From the NCBI GenBank assembly GCA_021797025.1, contig JAKAAK010000136.1:1-8556 (forward strand): a stretch of 8,556 nt of DNA, given 5' to 3'. This document shows, piece after piece, positions 1-7,088 of this stretch. This DNA is from Thermoplasmata archaeon (GTDB taxonomy: Archaea > Thermoplasmatota > Thermoplasmata > Thermoplasmatales > Thermoplasmataceae). A model generated the notes under the pieces. It was given only the letters and a program-made list of their open reading frames with translations. It made no database searches and had not been told where the DNA came from. Every line of letters starts with the position of its first letter. Position 1 is the first letter of the stretch. The position numbers and the translations under genes are program-made.

Positions 1-1
1 T

Positions 2-580
2 CCGGCATTTTCTACAGGCCATTTGAATGAAATCTGGGAGGTTAGCGGTGACTCCTTCGAGGATTTTAAGACTTTTATCCTGGACGTACAGAAACACAAA
101 GCCATAGTTAATCTTATGAAAATCAATATAAAGAGATTCCCAACCTCGCCAAAGTTTATAGCACATTATGAAGCTGCTGTAATGTTTAATGGTAGTGTTT
201 CATCTATTCTGGTTAACCATTCTACATTTTCCCGATCGTTGCACGTTACTGATGGACTTGAGAAATGGAGTTTTTTAATCCATGAATCTGAAATTTTATC
301 TATAAAACAGGAACTTGATCAGTTGTTATCTAATGCTGTAATAAAAATTAGAGTGGAGGATATTCCAGATAAGATATATAGAGTTAGGACGTTAACCGAT
401 TATGAACGCGATGTAATATTAACTGCCTACAGGTCCAAATATTTCCAGACACCACGGGGATCGAGCGCAGATTATGTAAGCAATCTACTGGGTGTGGACA
501 AATCAAGCTTTTCCCGCACTGTAAGACATGCGCTGGAAAAAATAGTTGAAAATTATATGGAAAGCAACAGGGAGAGATAA
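2..580 (+). CDS. HTH_10 (bacterio-opsin activator type) transcriptional regulator, 5' end outside the window
   Basis: The protein is probably a DNA-binding transcriptional regulator. Counting from the TTG at 23, residues about 124-177 match the HTH_10 pattern: LTDYERDVILTAY, then a YFxTPR motif, then a recognition-helix segment (LLGVDKSSFSRTVRHALEKI). The preceding ~120 residues are a mixed alpha/beta domain that would fit the poorly conserved sensor part of this family; I recognise no ligand motif in it. The frame stays open from base 2 upstream of the TTG (PAFSTGH), and family members usually exceed 200 residues. The gene is therefore probably truncated by the window edge rather than starting at 23. 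It ends with TAA, 48 bases from the end of the convergent operon. It might regulate that operon, but nothing in the sequence proves this. Confidence 0.85.
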   Translation, partial: PAFSTGHLNEIWEVSGDSFEDFKTFILDVQKHKAIVNLMKINIKRFPTSPKFIAHYEAAVMFNGSVSSILVNHSTFSRSLHVTDGLEKWSFLIHESEILSIKQELDQLLSNAVIKIRVEDIPDKIYRVRTLTDYERDVILTAYRSKYFQTPRGSSADYVSNLLGVDKSSFSRTVRHALEKIVENYMESNRER

Positions 581-596
581 TATAAAACAAAAAGAA
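581..596 (-). terminator. T-rich candidate terminator of the six-gene operon
   Basis: Read on the minus strand, this stretch is TTCTTTTTGTTTTATA and lies about 33-48 bases after the stop of the CoA-transferase gene. Archaeal RNA polymerase commonly terminates at such T-tracts without a hairpin. It abuts the stop codon of the convergent regulator. The plus-strand transcript in turn meets pyrimidine-rich sequence inside the 3' end of the CoA-transferase gene (about 636-664). Confidence 0.35.
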
Positions 597-628
597 TTTA
601 TATATTAATCGCGCTTAAATTACATCCT

Positions 629-1819
629 TTATAAAATCCCCTTCTCTTTTAAAGTCTTTATTTTAGAGCTACTGTACCCAAGAAGGTTTCCATATACTGA
701 ATCGTTATCATATCCGACAGGCATACCGGGTCTTGTTACTCCGGTGTCAATTCCATTTATATGGATAGCACTGTTAAGCATCGGTATAATTCCCAGAGAT
801 GGGTGATCAATATCCTTTATTATTCTCCTTTCCCTTACAATCTCATCGTTAATAGCATCGGCAGGGGATCTCAGGAAGGCTGCAGGTACATCGTATTTTA
901 GAAGTAAATTTACCGCCCGCTCTGAATCTAAACCGGAAATCCAGTCTTGAATTTCCCTGTTAAGCCTTTCCATGTTTTTTACGCGGAGCTCATTGGATGC
1001 CATTTCAGGATCATTTGCAAGGTTCATTTTATCCATAGCCTGGCATAGATTTGAAAATTGCCTGTCGTTGGAGGTTGCTATAAAAACATATCCGTCCATA
1101 GCGTTATACAGGGCGTAGGGGGCGCTTATGGGATGATTATTTCCCATTCTATGGTTGAATGGAGAATCCTTTCCACCGGAAAGTACGCCTGCCATCGTTT
1201 CTATCATGGAATAGGTAGCAACATCATACATAGCCGTGTCTATTCTTGCACCGGTTCCTGTATCCTTTTTCCTGTAAAGGGCAGCCAGTATGGGTATTGT
1301 CGCAAAGACCCCTGTGAGTGCATCTATAATTGCAATTCCTGTCTTCATTGGCTGATCCGGTGTTCCTGTTACCCAGTAGAAACCGGTCATTGCCTGGATG
1401 ATGTAATCATATGCAGGCCTGTCACTGTAAATTCCTTTCTGCCCGAATCCGGAACTACTTGAGTATATAATATCCTTATTATATGACCTGAGAATGTCAT
1501 AACCTAACCCGAGCCTTTCCATGGTTCCTGCGGAATAATTTTCCACAACCACATCACTTTTCTTCACAAGTTCAAGGAAAATATTCTTTCCCTCCTCAGA
1601 TTTCAGGTTAAGCGTCACAAATTTCTTGTTGGCATTTATCTGCGTAAAATTCATGGAAATGCCATCTATAACCGGGAGAAAATTTCTTGCAGACCCCCAG
1701 GGTGGTTCTATTTTTATAACCTCTGCCCCTAATTCGCCCAGCAATCTTCCCGTTAACGGTCCGCTAAATGCATATGTTAAATCCAAAACTCTTATTCCCA
1801 GTAAAATTCTGTTATCCAT
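629..1819 (-). CDS. Family III CoA-transferase (CaiB/BaiF type)
   Basis: Family III CoA-transferases move CoA between carboxylic acids through an enzyme-bound Asp anhydride; they act in the cytoplasm on acids such as formate/oxalate, carnitine, mesaconate or aromatic acids. The 396 residues match the family's usual length. The N-terminus has the typical LDLTYAFSGPLTGRLLGELGA start followed by GAEVIKIEPP (31-40). VENYSAGTMERLGLGYD spans 92-108. The expected catalytic Asp is D166 in GIAIIDALTG. A GNNHPISAPY segment (226-235) precedes the C-terminal domain. ATG start is 1 base after the GH88 stop; GGAG lies 12 bases upstream. It is the last gene of the operon. In context it would activate a carboxylate made by the aldehyde dehydrogenase. 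The acid and CoA donor cannot be read from the sequence. Confidence 0.93.
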   Translation of the reverse strand: MDNRILLGIRVLDLTYAFSGPLTGRLLGELGAEVIKIEPPWGSARNFLPVIDGISMNFTQINANKKFVTLNLKSEEGKNIFLELVKKSDVVVENYSAGTMERLGLGYDILRSYNKDIIYSSSSGFGQKGIYSDRPAYDYIIQAMTGFYWVTGTPDQPMKTGIAIIDALTGVFATIPILAALYRKKDTGTGARIDTAMYDVATYSMIETMAGVLSGGKDSPFNHRMGNNHPISAPYALYNAMDGYVFIATSNDRQFSNLCQAMDKMNLANDPEMASNELRVKNMERLNREIQDWISGLDSERAVNLLLKYDVPAAFLRSPADAINDEIVRERRIIKDIDHPSLGIIPMLNSAIHINGIDTGVTRPGMPVGYDNDSVYGNLLGYSSSKIKTLKEKGIL

Positions 1820-1820
1820 A

Positions 1821-2915
1821 TTAATTCAACACTCCTAATATTTTTATTAATGCTTCCGATAGAAAATAATCACCAAATATAATTTCCGAATCGGTTCCGG
1901 TGTCATTTCTATATCTCGAATGCATAAGCCCACCACGAAAGCCTTCCATAGAAACTGAAGATTTGATTATTTTCCTGGCCGAATCCAAAAATATTCTATC
2001 CCCTGTACTTTTATAGATATCCAGAAAGCCACATGCTGCAATTGCTCCGGCTGATGTATCAATACTTTCCTGACTGGTTGTATCAAAATCGTAAATTGCT
2101 ATGCCGTTCTCAGGCATATGTTTTATATAATAAACTGCCATCCTTCCTGCTATGTCCCTGAATATGCTAATGCCGGTTTCCTGAAACATTTTGATAAAAC
2201 CATAAATACCCCAGGCCTGTCCCCTTGCCCATGTGCTGTTATCCGATTTTCCCTGATGCGTGTGCCGGTTAAAGCTGCCGGTTTCCTTAACGAGGTTTGC
2301 TGCCTGCCACGAACTATAGTTGTCTTTTATAAGAATGTCCCGTACTTTCATTGAATGGGAATATGCACAAAAGAAAAATCGTTTATCTAATGTTGCCTTC
2401 CATGCCCACAGCAGCAGGGGAATAGAGCCTGTCATTGTATCTATTATAAATTCTGTTTCAGGGTCTGTATCCTCAAATTTAAGATTAAAATAGGCTGTAG
2501 AATCAGTACCAATCGGAATTGCACATATGTTATAATTAAAGGTACCCATGAGCCTGTATGCCTGGGAAATTGAAAATAATTTTAGCCTTGCGTTCCCGGT
2601 TATTTCATAGGCCCTTGCAGCAGAATAATATACCCTGAATCCAATATCATGTGTTAATGGAACCGGCATTTTCATCAGGGTTGATAGGGACCTGTTTGCC
2701 ATTTTAAGCATTTTATTATCTGTAAAGTAAGAATACAGATTGAGCAAAATTCCCGGGTAAAATCCCTCCATCCAGCTATTTCCATGTGACAGAATCCAGT
2801 TTCCATTATCCCCGGTGTAAACCGGAAACGTGCCATCAATCAGATAATGATCTATATTAGTGAAATATTCCTGCATTAGATTAAGGGCATTCTTGTATAT
2901 TTCCAGTTCATCCAT
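1821..2915 (-). CDS. Glycoside hydrolase family 88 protein, unsaturated glucuronyl hydrolase-like
   Basis: GH88 enzymes hydrate the C4-C5 double bond of a non-reducing-end unsaturated uronic acid, so that the glycosidic bond falls apart and a keto-uronate is released. The (alpha/alpha)6 family signatures are present in order: WMEGFYPGILLNLY (48-61), HDIGF with D90, IIDTMTG with D159, HTHQG (218-222), STWARGQAWG (227-236), DTSAGAIAACGFL (286-298) and GDYFLSEAL near the C-terminus. D90 and D159 correspond to the two catalytic Asp of characterised bacterial enzymes. The 364 residues are normal for the family. No signal peptide is visible, so it should act in the cytoplasm on an imported oligosaccharide or glycoside. 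Its ATG overlaps the aldehyde dehydrogenase stop by 8 bases and lacks a clear Shine-Dalgarno, suggesting translational coupling. The motifs fit GH88 better than GH105. The natural substrate is unknown. Confidence 0.9.
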   Translation of the reverse strand: MDELEIYKNALNLMQEYFTNIDHYLIDGTFPVYTGDNGNWILSHGNSWMEGFYPGILLNLYSYFTDNKMLKMANRSLSTLMKMPVPLTHDIGFRVYYSAARAYEITGNARLKLFSISQAYRLMGTFNYNICAIPIGTDSTAYFNLKFEDTDPETEFIIDTMTGSIPLLLWAWKATLDKRFFFCAYSHSMKVRDILIKDNYSSWQAANLVKETGSFNRHTHQGKSDNSTWARGQAWGIYGFIKMFQETGISIFRDIAGRMAVYYIKHMPENGIAIYDFDTTSQESIDTSAGAIAACGFLDIYKSTGDRIFLDSARKIIKSSVSMEGFRGGLMHSRYRNDTGTDSEIIFGDYFLSEALIKILGVLN

Positions 2916-4371
2916 GATAGAATCGCTCTGCCCTAAATGTTACTTCTTTCAGCTGGCTGTATGCTTCCAGTGCATGAATTGAATAATCTTTGCCTATACC
3001 GCTTCCCTTATAACCACCGAATGGAAATCCCATCACATGGGCATAATACTCATTAATCCATACCATGCCCGCCTGCATTGATCTTGCAGCATGGAACGCA
3101 GTGGATATATTAGATGTCCATATGGCCGATGCGAGCCCATATTCAGTGTTGTTAGCTTTCTTTACGGCGTCTTCCAGTGTCTTGAATTTTTCTACTATTC
3201 CAACCGGCCCGAATATCTCCTCCTGGTATGGCCTGGAATCCTCATCTATATTTTCTATCAGTGCCGGCCTATAAAATGTTGCTCCATCGGCTTTGCCCTC
3301 CTGAATGATTCCTCCACCGGTCATATTTGCACCGTCTTTCCTGGCAAGTTCCACATAACTGTCTATGCGGTCAAGCTGTTTTTTTGAAATAACCGGACCC
3401 ACAGTTGTCCCTGAAACCAGGGGATTGCCCACTTTCTGGTTCTCTATTTCTTTTCTCATTATTTTCATAAATCTATCATAAATATCCTCCTGAACAAGAA
3501 TGCGGGAACCAGCACAGCAATCCTGGCCTGCATTCTTTAGCATTCCAAGTTTTACCCCCTCTACTGCTTTTCTTATATCAGCATCAGAAAATATAACCTG
3601 TGGGGACTTCCCGCCCAGTTCAAGTTCTACACGACCTATTCTGTCAGCTGATGCCTCGATAATTTTCCTGCCAACATAAGTTGAACCGGTGAATGCTATG
3701 AGATTTACATCCCTATTATGTATCAAGGCATCACCGGCTGTACTTCCAAAGCCCGGAACTGTATTAATTATACCATCAGGCACGCCAGCCATGGCAATAA
3801 GCCTTGAAAGGTATAGACTGCTAAGTGGGGCATCTTCCGGTGGCTTGAGTACAACACTGTTGCCCATGGCAAGTGCCGGCGCAACTTTAAGTGTTGCCAG
3901 TGGTAGCGGATAATTCCATGGCACTATGGCACCAACAACGCCCACAGGTTCTCTAATGGTCAATGCTATTTTGTTTTCTTCAGGAGTGTAGGTTTCGCCA
4001 AGGAATTTATCTATAGACCCTGCATAATACTCAAATAGATCAGCGGAAAGGTTGACCTCCGCCCTGGCATCATCGAGAAATTTACCTACATCTCTCGCCT
4101 CAATCATGGCAAGATCTTCCCTGTTATTCCTGATTAATTCGCTTATTTTATACAATGTTCGTATTCTAAAATTATTGTTGGTTTTCCAGGTAGTCCGGTT
4201 AAATGAATCCCTTGCAGATTCAACTGCCATATCAATATCAGCCTTTGTGCCCGAGCTTTCCTTTGATAGAAGGTTTCCTGTTGCAGGTTCACGGTCATCA
4301 AATGTTTCAGCTGCGTCCAGCCATTGCCCATTTATTAACATTTTACTCAGTATATTAATGTCTTTCTCCAA
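2908..4371 (-). CDS. NAD(P)-dependent aldehyde dehydrogenase (ALDH superfamily)
   Basis: The enzyme oxidises an aldehyde to a carboxylate with NAD(P). All core ALDH elements are present in 487 residues: PWNYP (151-155) with oxyanion N153; VVLKPPED with K176 and E179; FTGSTYVG (227-234); general base E251 in LELGGK; nucleophile C285 in AGQDCCAGSR; EEIFGPV (384-390); and PFGGYKGSG near the end. E179 sits where many NAD-preferring members have Glu, a weak hint of NAD use. The start is TTG at 4371: an in-frame TGA lies directly upstream, and GGAGATGAT, close to the archaeal GGAGGTGAT, is suitably placed. The next candidate is the ATG at residue 11. It follows the transporter gene by 36 bases and overlaps GH88 by 8. 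The aldehyde may come from the alcohol dehydrogenase two genes upstream. Subfamily is undetermined. Confidence 0.94.
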   Translation of the reverse strand: MEKDINILSKMLINGQWLDAAETFDDREPATGNLLSKESSGTKADIDMAVESARDSFNRTTWKTNNNFRIRTLYKISELIRNNREDLAMIEARDVGKFLDDARAEVNLSADLFEYYAGSIDKFLGETYTPEENKIALTIREPVGVVGAIVPWNYPLPLATLKVAPALAMGNSVVLKPPEDAPLSSLYLSRLIAMAGVPDGIINTVPGFGSTAGDALIHNRDVNLIAFTGSTYVGRKIIEASADRIGRVELELGGKSPQVIFSDADIRKAVEGVKLGMLKNAGQDCCAGSRILVQEDIYDRFMKIMRKEIENQKVGNPLVSGTTVGPVISKKQLDRIDSYVELARKDGANMTGGGIIQEGKADGATFYRPALIENIDEDSRPYQEEIFGPVGIVEKFKTLEDAVKKANNTEYGLASAIWTSNISTAFHAARSMQAGMVWINEYYAHVMGFPFGGYKGSGIGKDYSIHALEAYSQLKEVTFRAERFYHG

Positions 4372-4380
4372 TCATATCAT

Positions 4381-4384
4381 CTCC
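4381..4384 (-). promoter_or_regulatory. Shine-Dalgarno deciding the TTG start of the aldehyde dehydrogenase
   Basis: On the minus strand GGAG is followed by ATGAT, so nine bases resemble the canonical archaeal GGAGGTGAT with one mismatch. Nine bases separate GGAG from the TTG at 4371. The ATG triplets within this stretch run into stops within a few codons, so they cannot be the start. The ATG at 4341 has no ribosome site at a suitable distance. Confidence 0.6.
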
Positions 4385-4404
4385 AAAAATATTATATAAA
4401 AAAA
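4385..4404 (-). promoter_or_regulatory. T-rich/TATA-like intergenic site inside the operon
   Basis: The only sizeable intergenic gap of the operon (36 bases) reads on the minus strand as a run of seven T, then ATATAATA, then five T. The TATA-like core is centred about 25 bases before the TTG of the aldehyde dehydrogenase, the spacing expected of an archaeal promoter. The T-runs could equally cause partial termination after the transporter gene. Either would uncouple the last three genes from the first three. Low-complexity sequence makes this uncertain. Confidence 0.3.
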
Positions 4405-4407
4405 TTA

Positions 4408-5901
4408 TTAATCTAATTCATTGCCGGCTTCATTACTTTCGGTTCCCTCTGATACTGCAAGGGATTTATTTCCAGTATGTCTCATATCAGATAACTTTGT
4501 TTTAGAAAGCAGTACTGCCATTTCCTCCAGTGACCTTCCCTTACTAACCGGCATTATTATAAAGAATATAATAAAGCCTATAAGGGAAAGAATAGCGAAT
4601 ACACCCATTGAAAATCCTATGCCGATGGCCTTATCCATGGTCGGAAAAACTTCAACTATGACAAAGTTTGCGATCCAGTCTATAGCTGCAATTATGGATA
4701 CAAAAAATCCCTTGTTTTTGATAGGAAAGTACTCTGACTGTATGACCCATACATTGGCTCCAACACCGAAGGCAAAGAATATTATGAAACCCGCGAACCC
4801 TATCAGGATTCCTATAAGGATATGCATCAGTGCAAGTGTCATTCCCAGTAAACCGAATACTGTCATGCCTGCAAATCCATACAATGCCAGAGTCCTCCTT
4901 CCGGTTGTGTCAAGGAGCTTGAATCCAATGTATGTAGCCGCCACATTAATTGCACCAAGAATTGCTGAGGCACTTATTGAGTACGCCATTGAAAGAGCAG
5001 GATTTGTCACCGAAGGAAACAGGTGCAGGCTGCTTATTATTACAGGGCCATAGTAAAATGGTATGTTTATACCTGTTATTTCCGTAAATACGGCAAAGAG
5101 TCCCGCTATTAGAAGTGCACGGTTTATCCCATTCTTGGTGAATTCGCCAGACATAGTTTTCTCCAGGTTCAGCAGATAGTCCCTGGCCTTCATAACCTCA
5201 TCCTTTGTTGCCTGTATATTTAATTTCTTCAGCGATGCTAAAGCCCTATCAAATTTTTCATGGTATATAAGCCATCTGGGTGATTCTGGCATCCTGAACC
5301 TGAAGAATAAACCTATCAGTGCAGGAATTGCGGCAACTCCCAGCAGGATTCTCCAGCCAACGCTGAATGCCATTGAAGGTGCTATAAAATATACAGCCAT
5401 TCCAACCATATATGCCCCGAGAATTCCAACGGTAACCATCCATTGCTGTAAGACGGTCATATGTGCCCTCTTTTTCTTCGGGGCAAATTCAGCAACGTAT
5501 GTTGTGGCTATAGCTGTATCGGCACCAACGGCAATTCCAATGAATGTTCGGAATATAAGGATTTCAGCGACGTTATAGGATAAAGCAGAACCTATAGCCC
5601 CTATTGCATATATTGCTGCATCTGCGATCAACAGTCCCTTCCTGCCTACACGTTCGGTTGTCCCAGCTGCAATAAGAGCGCCAACTGCCGCCCCGAGAGA
5701 GGCACCTGCTACCAGATAACCGTAAACAAATGAATTCGATTCAATGGCGCTATAGAAGGGCATGAAAGTCATTGTTGAACCTATATTTGATGTATCATAT
5801 CCAAAGAGAAATCCGCCCAGCGTGGCAAGTATAACAATAGCCCAGTAAAAACTAGGTATATTTATATTATCCAGTTTCGAAATTACAGCATTTTCATTCA
5901 T
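4408..5901 (-). CDS. MFS transporter, sugar porter family
   Basis: This 497-residue, 12-helix membrane protein probably imports the operon's substrate by proton symport. Sugar-porter signatures are clear: GGFLFGYDTSNIG in helix 1 (29-41), ERVGRK between helices 2 and 3 (83-88), PESPRWL before the central loop (205-211), DTTGRR between helices 8 and 9 (331-336), and PVSKGRSLEEM after helix 12 (451-461). A hydrophilic cytoplasmic loop covers about 202-259 and a polar tail about 462-497. The helix 7 position that reads QQxxGIN in hexose transporters is TEITGIN here (273-279), so the usual sugar-binding Gln pair is missing. ATG start is supported by GGGAGGT at 5917-5911, nine bases upstream inside the 3' end of the alcohol dehydrogenase gene; the gap between genes is 2 bases. 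The family also carries organic acids, so the cargo is open. Confidence 0.92.
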   Translation of the reverse strand: MNENAVISKLDNINIPSFYWAIVILATLGGFLFGYDTSNIGSTMTFMPFYSAIESNSFVYGYLVAGASLGAAVGALIAAGTTERVGRKGLLIADAAIYAIGAIGSALSYNVAEILIFRTFIGIAVGADTAIATTYVAEFAPKKKRAHMTVLQQWMVTVGILGAYMVGMAVYFIAPSMAFSVGWRILLGVAAIPALIGLFFRFRMPESPRWLIYHEKFDRALASLKKLNIQATKDEVMKARDYLLNLEKTMSGEFTKNGINRALLIAGLFAVFTEITGINIPFYYGPVIISSLHLFPSVTNPALSMAYSISASAILGAINVAATYIGFKLLDTTGRRTLALYGFAGMTVFGLLGMTLALMHILIGILIGFAGFIIFFAFGVGANVWVIQSEYFPIKNKGFFVSIIAAIDWIANFVIVEVFPTMDKAIGIGFSMGVFAILSLIGFIIFFIIMPVSKGRSLEEMAVLLSKTKLSDMRHTGNKSLAVSEGTESNEAGNELD

Positions 5902-5903
5902 TA

Positions 5904-7088
5904 TCAGTACACCTCCCTTAGAATTTTGGCAATATCCTCTTTGTCAGGGGACACCGGATTGCTTTCCATATCAGAATGTTGCATTGCTTCACTGGCGATT
6001 CCTTCTATATCAACCTCTGGCATACCGAATTCCCTCAGTCTTTTCGAAAATCCTGTTGATTCTACGAACGTTGCAACATTTTCATAAATTTCGTTTATAA
6101 GGTAATCGCGATTATCCTCTGAAATTATCCCAAGTGCTGCTGCGATGTCCATCAGTTTGCTATCTGGAATGAATCCAAGATTGTATTTTACAACGGGTTT
6201 CAGTACTATAGAACAGGCAACACCGTGCGGTATTCTATAATGTCCCCCCAATGTATTTGCCAGCGCGTGTGCAGCGCCTACACCGGAAAATGCCATTGCA
6301 GCACCTACCATGGCAGCCGAACCCTGTAACTTTTCCAGGGCACTGAAATTATGATTCATCTTAACAGCTTCCGGAAGCTCTTTTCTTATTATGGCAAGTG
6401 CATGTAAATTCAGTGCATCAGTAAACTCACTGGAATTTCTGGACATGACTCCTTCTATAGCCTGGGTAAATGCATCCATGCCAGTGGATACGATTACAGC
6501 TTCTGGCAGATTTTTTACCATTGATGGATCAAGAATTACAAACCTTGCGAAGAGCAAGTCAGATACAATTACCCTCTTAACTCCCCTCTTCAGGTCCTTG
6601 AAAACAGCACCTCTTGTCATTTCTGACCCACTACCAACAGTTGTTGGGATATTAATTAAGAAAATCCCGGGATTTCCTGCAAGAGTCCAGTTATCGGCCA
6701 GCTGAAGTAAATCCACATTATTCATTGCTAAAAGTGATCCAAGTTTTGCAGAATCTATGGAGCTGCCGCCACCAATCGCTATAACACAATCCGGGCGATA
6801 CTGAATGAGTTTATCCCGTACTTTAAGTATACTATCCACGTCAGGATCAGGTTCTATGGAAGAATATATTTCAGATGCTGGAAGATAATTGAGGATCAAT
6901 TCAATTAAACCAGTTCTGGCTATGTTGCTGTCTGTAATTATTATCGGTCGTTTAAAGTTGAAATCCACCATAATTTTTTCCAGACTTTTTAGTGCCCCAT
7001 TTCCTGCAATCACATGCGGCCCGATCTGGAAATCATGGAGTTTATCAATCGGCCGAATTTCCATATTCTCTACCTTTTTGCTATTCAT
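5904..7088 (-). CDS. Iron-type (group III) alcohol dehydrogenase
   Basis: This is an NAD(P)-dependent alcohol/aldehyde oxidoreductase of the Fe-ADH fold, 394 residues, normal length. The N-terminal dinucleotide domain contains IAIGGGSSIDSAK (103-115) and NIPTTVGSGSEMT (146-158). The C-terminal metal domain contains GMDAFTQAIEG (203-213), AAHALANTLGG (272-282) and IPHGVA (286-291). By alignment to E. coli FucO the metal ligands would be D205, H274 and H288. The fourth ligand position, His200 in FucO, is Q209, and the neighbouring second His is N278. Start ATG overlaps the hydratase stop as ATGA, with a strong AAGGAGGT at 7102-7095, seven bases upstream. It likely interconverts the alcohol and aldehyde that the ALDH of this operon then oxidises; direction and substrate are inferred. 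Lactaldehyde, butanol or hydroxybutyrate enzymes are all possible relatives. Confidence 0.92.
   Translation of the reverse strand: MNSKKVENMEIRPIDKLHDFQIGPHVIAGNGALKSLEKIMVDFNFKRPIIITDSNIARTGLIELILNYLPASEIYSSIEPDPDVDSILKVRDKLIQYRPDCVIAIGGGSSIDSAKLGSLLAMNNVDLLQLADNWTLAGNPGIFLINIPTTVGSGSEMTRGAVFKDLKRGVKRVIVSDLLFARFVILDPSMVKNLPEAVIVSTGMDAFTQAIEGVMSRNSSEFTDALNLHALAIIRKELPEAVKMNHNFSALEKLQGSAAMVGAAMAFSGVGAAHALANTLGGHYRIPHGVACSIVLKPVVKYNLGFIPDSKLMDIAAALGIISEDNRDYLINEIYENVATFVESTGFSKRLREFGMPEVDIEGIASEAMQHSDMESNPVSPDKEDIAKILREVY

Noticed and set aside
1058..1462. Plus-strand open frame inside the CoA-transferase region
   Set aside because: Antisense to a conserved gene including its catalytic Asp region; composition is unlike a real protein and no initiation signal is visible.
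4421..5053. Long plus-strand open frame opposite the transporter gene
   Set aside because: It is the antisense shadow of a well-matched MFS gene, has no recognisable domain, ribosome site or promoter, and the minus-strand protein explains the codon pattern.
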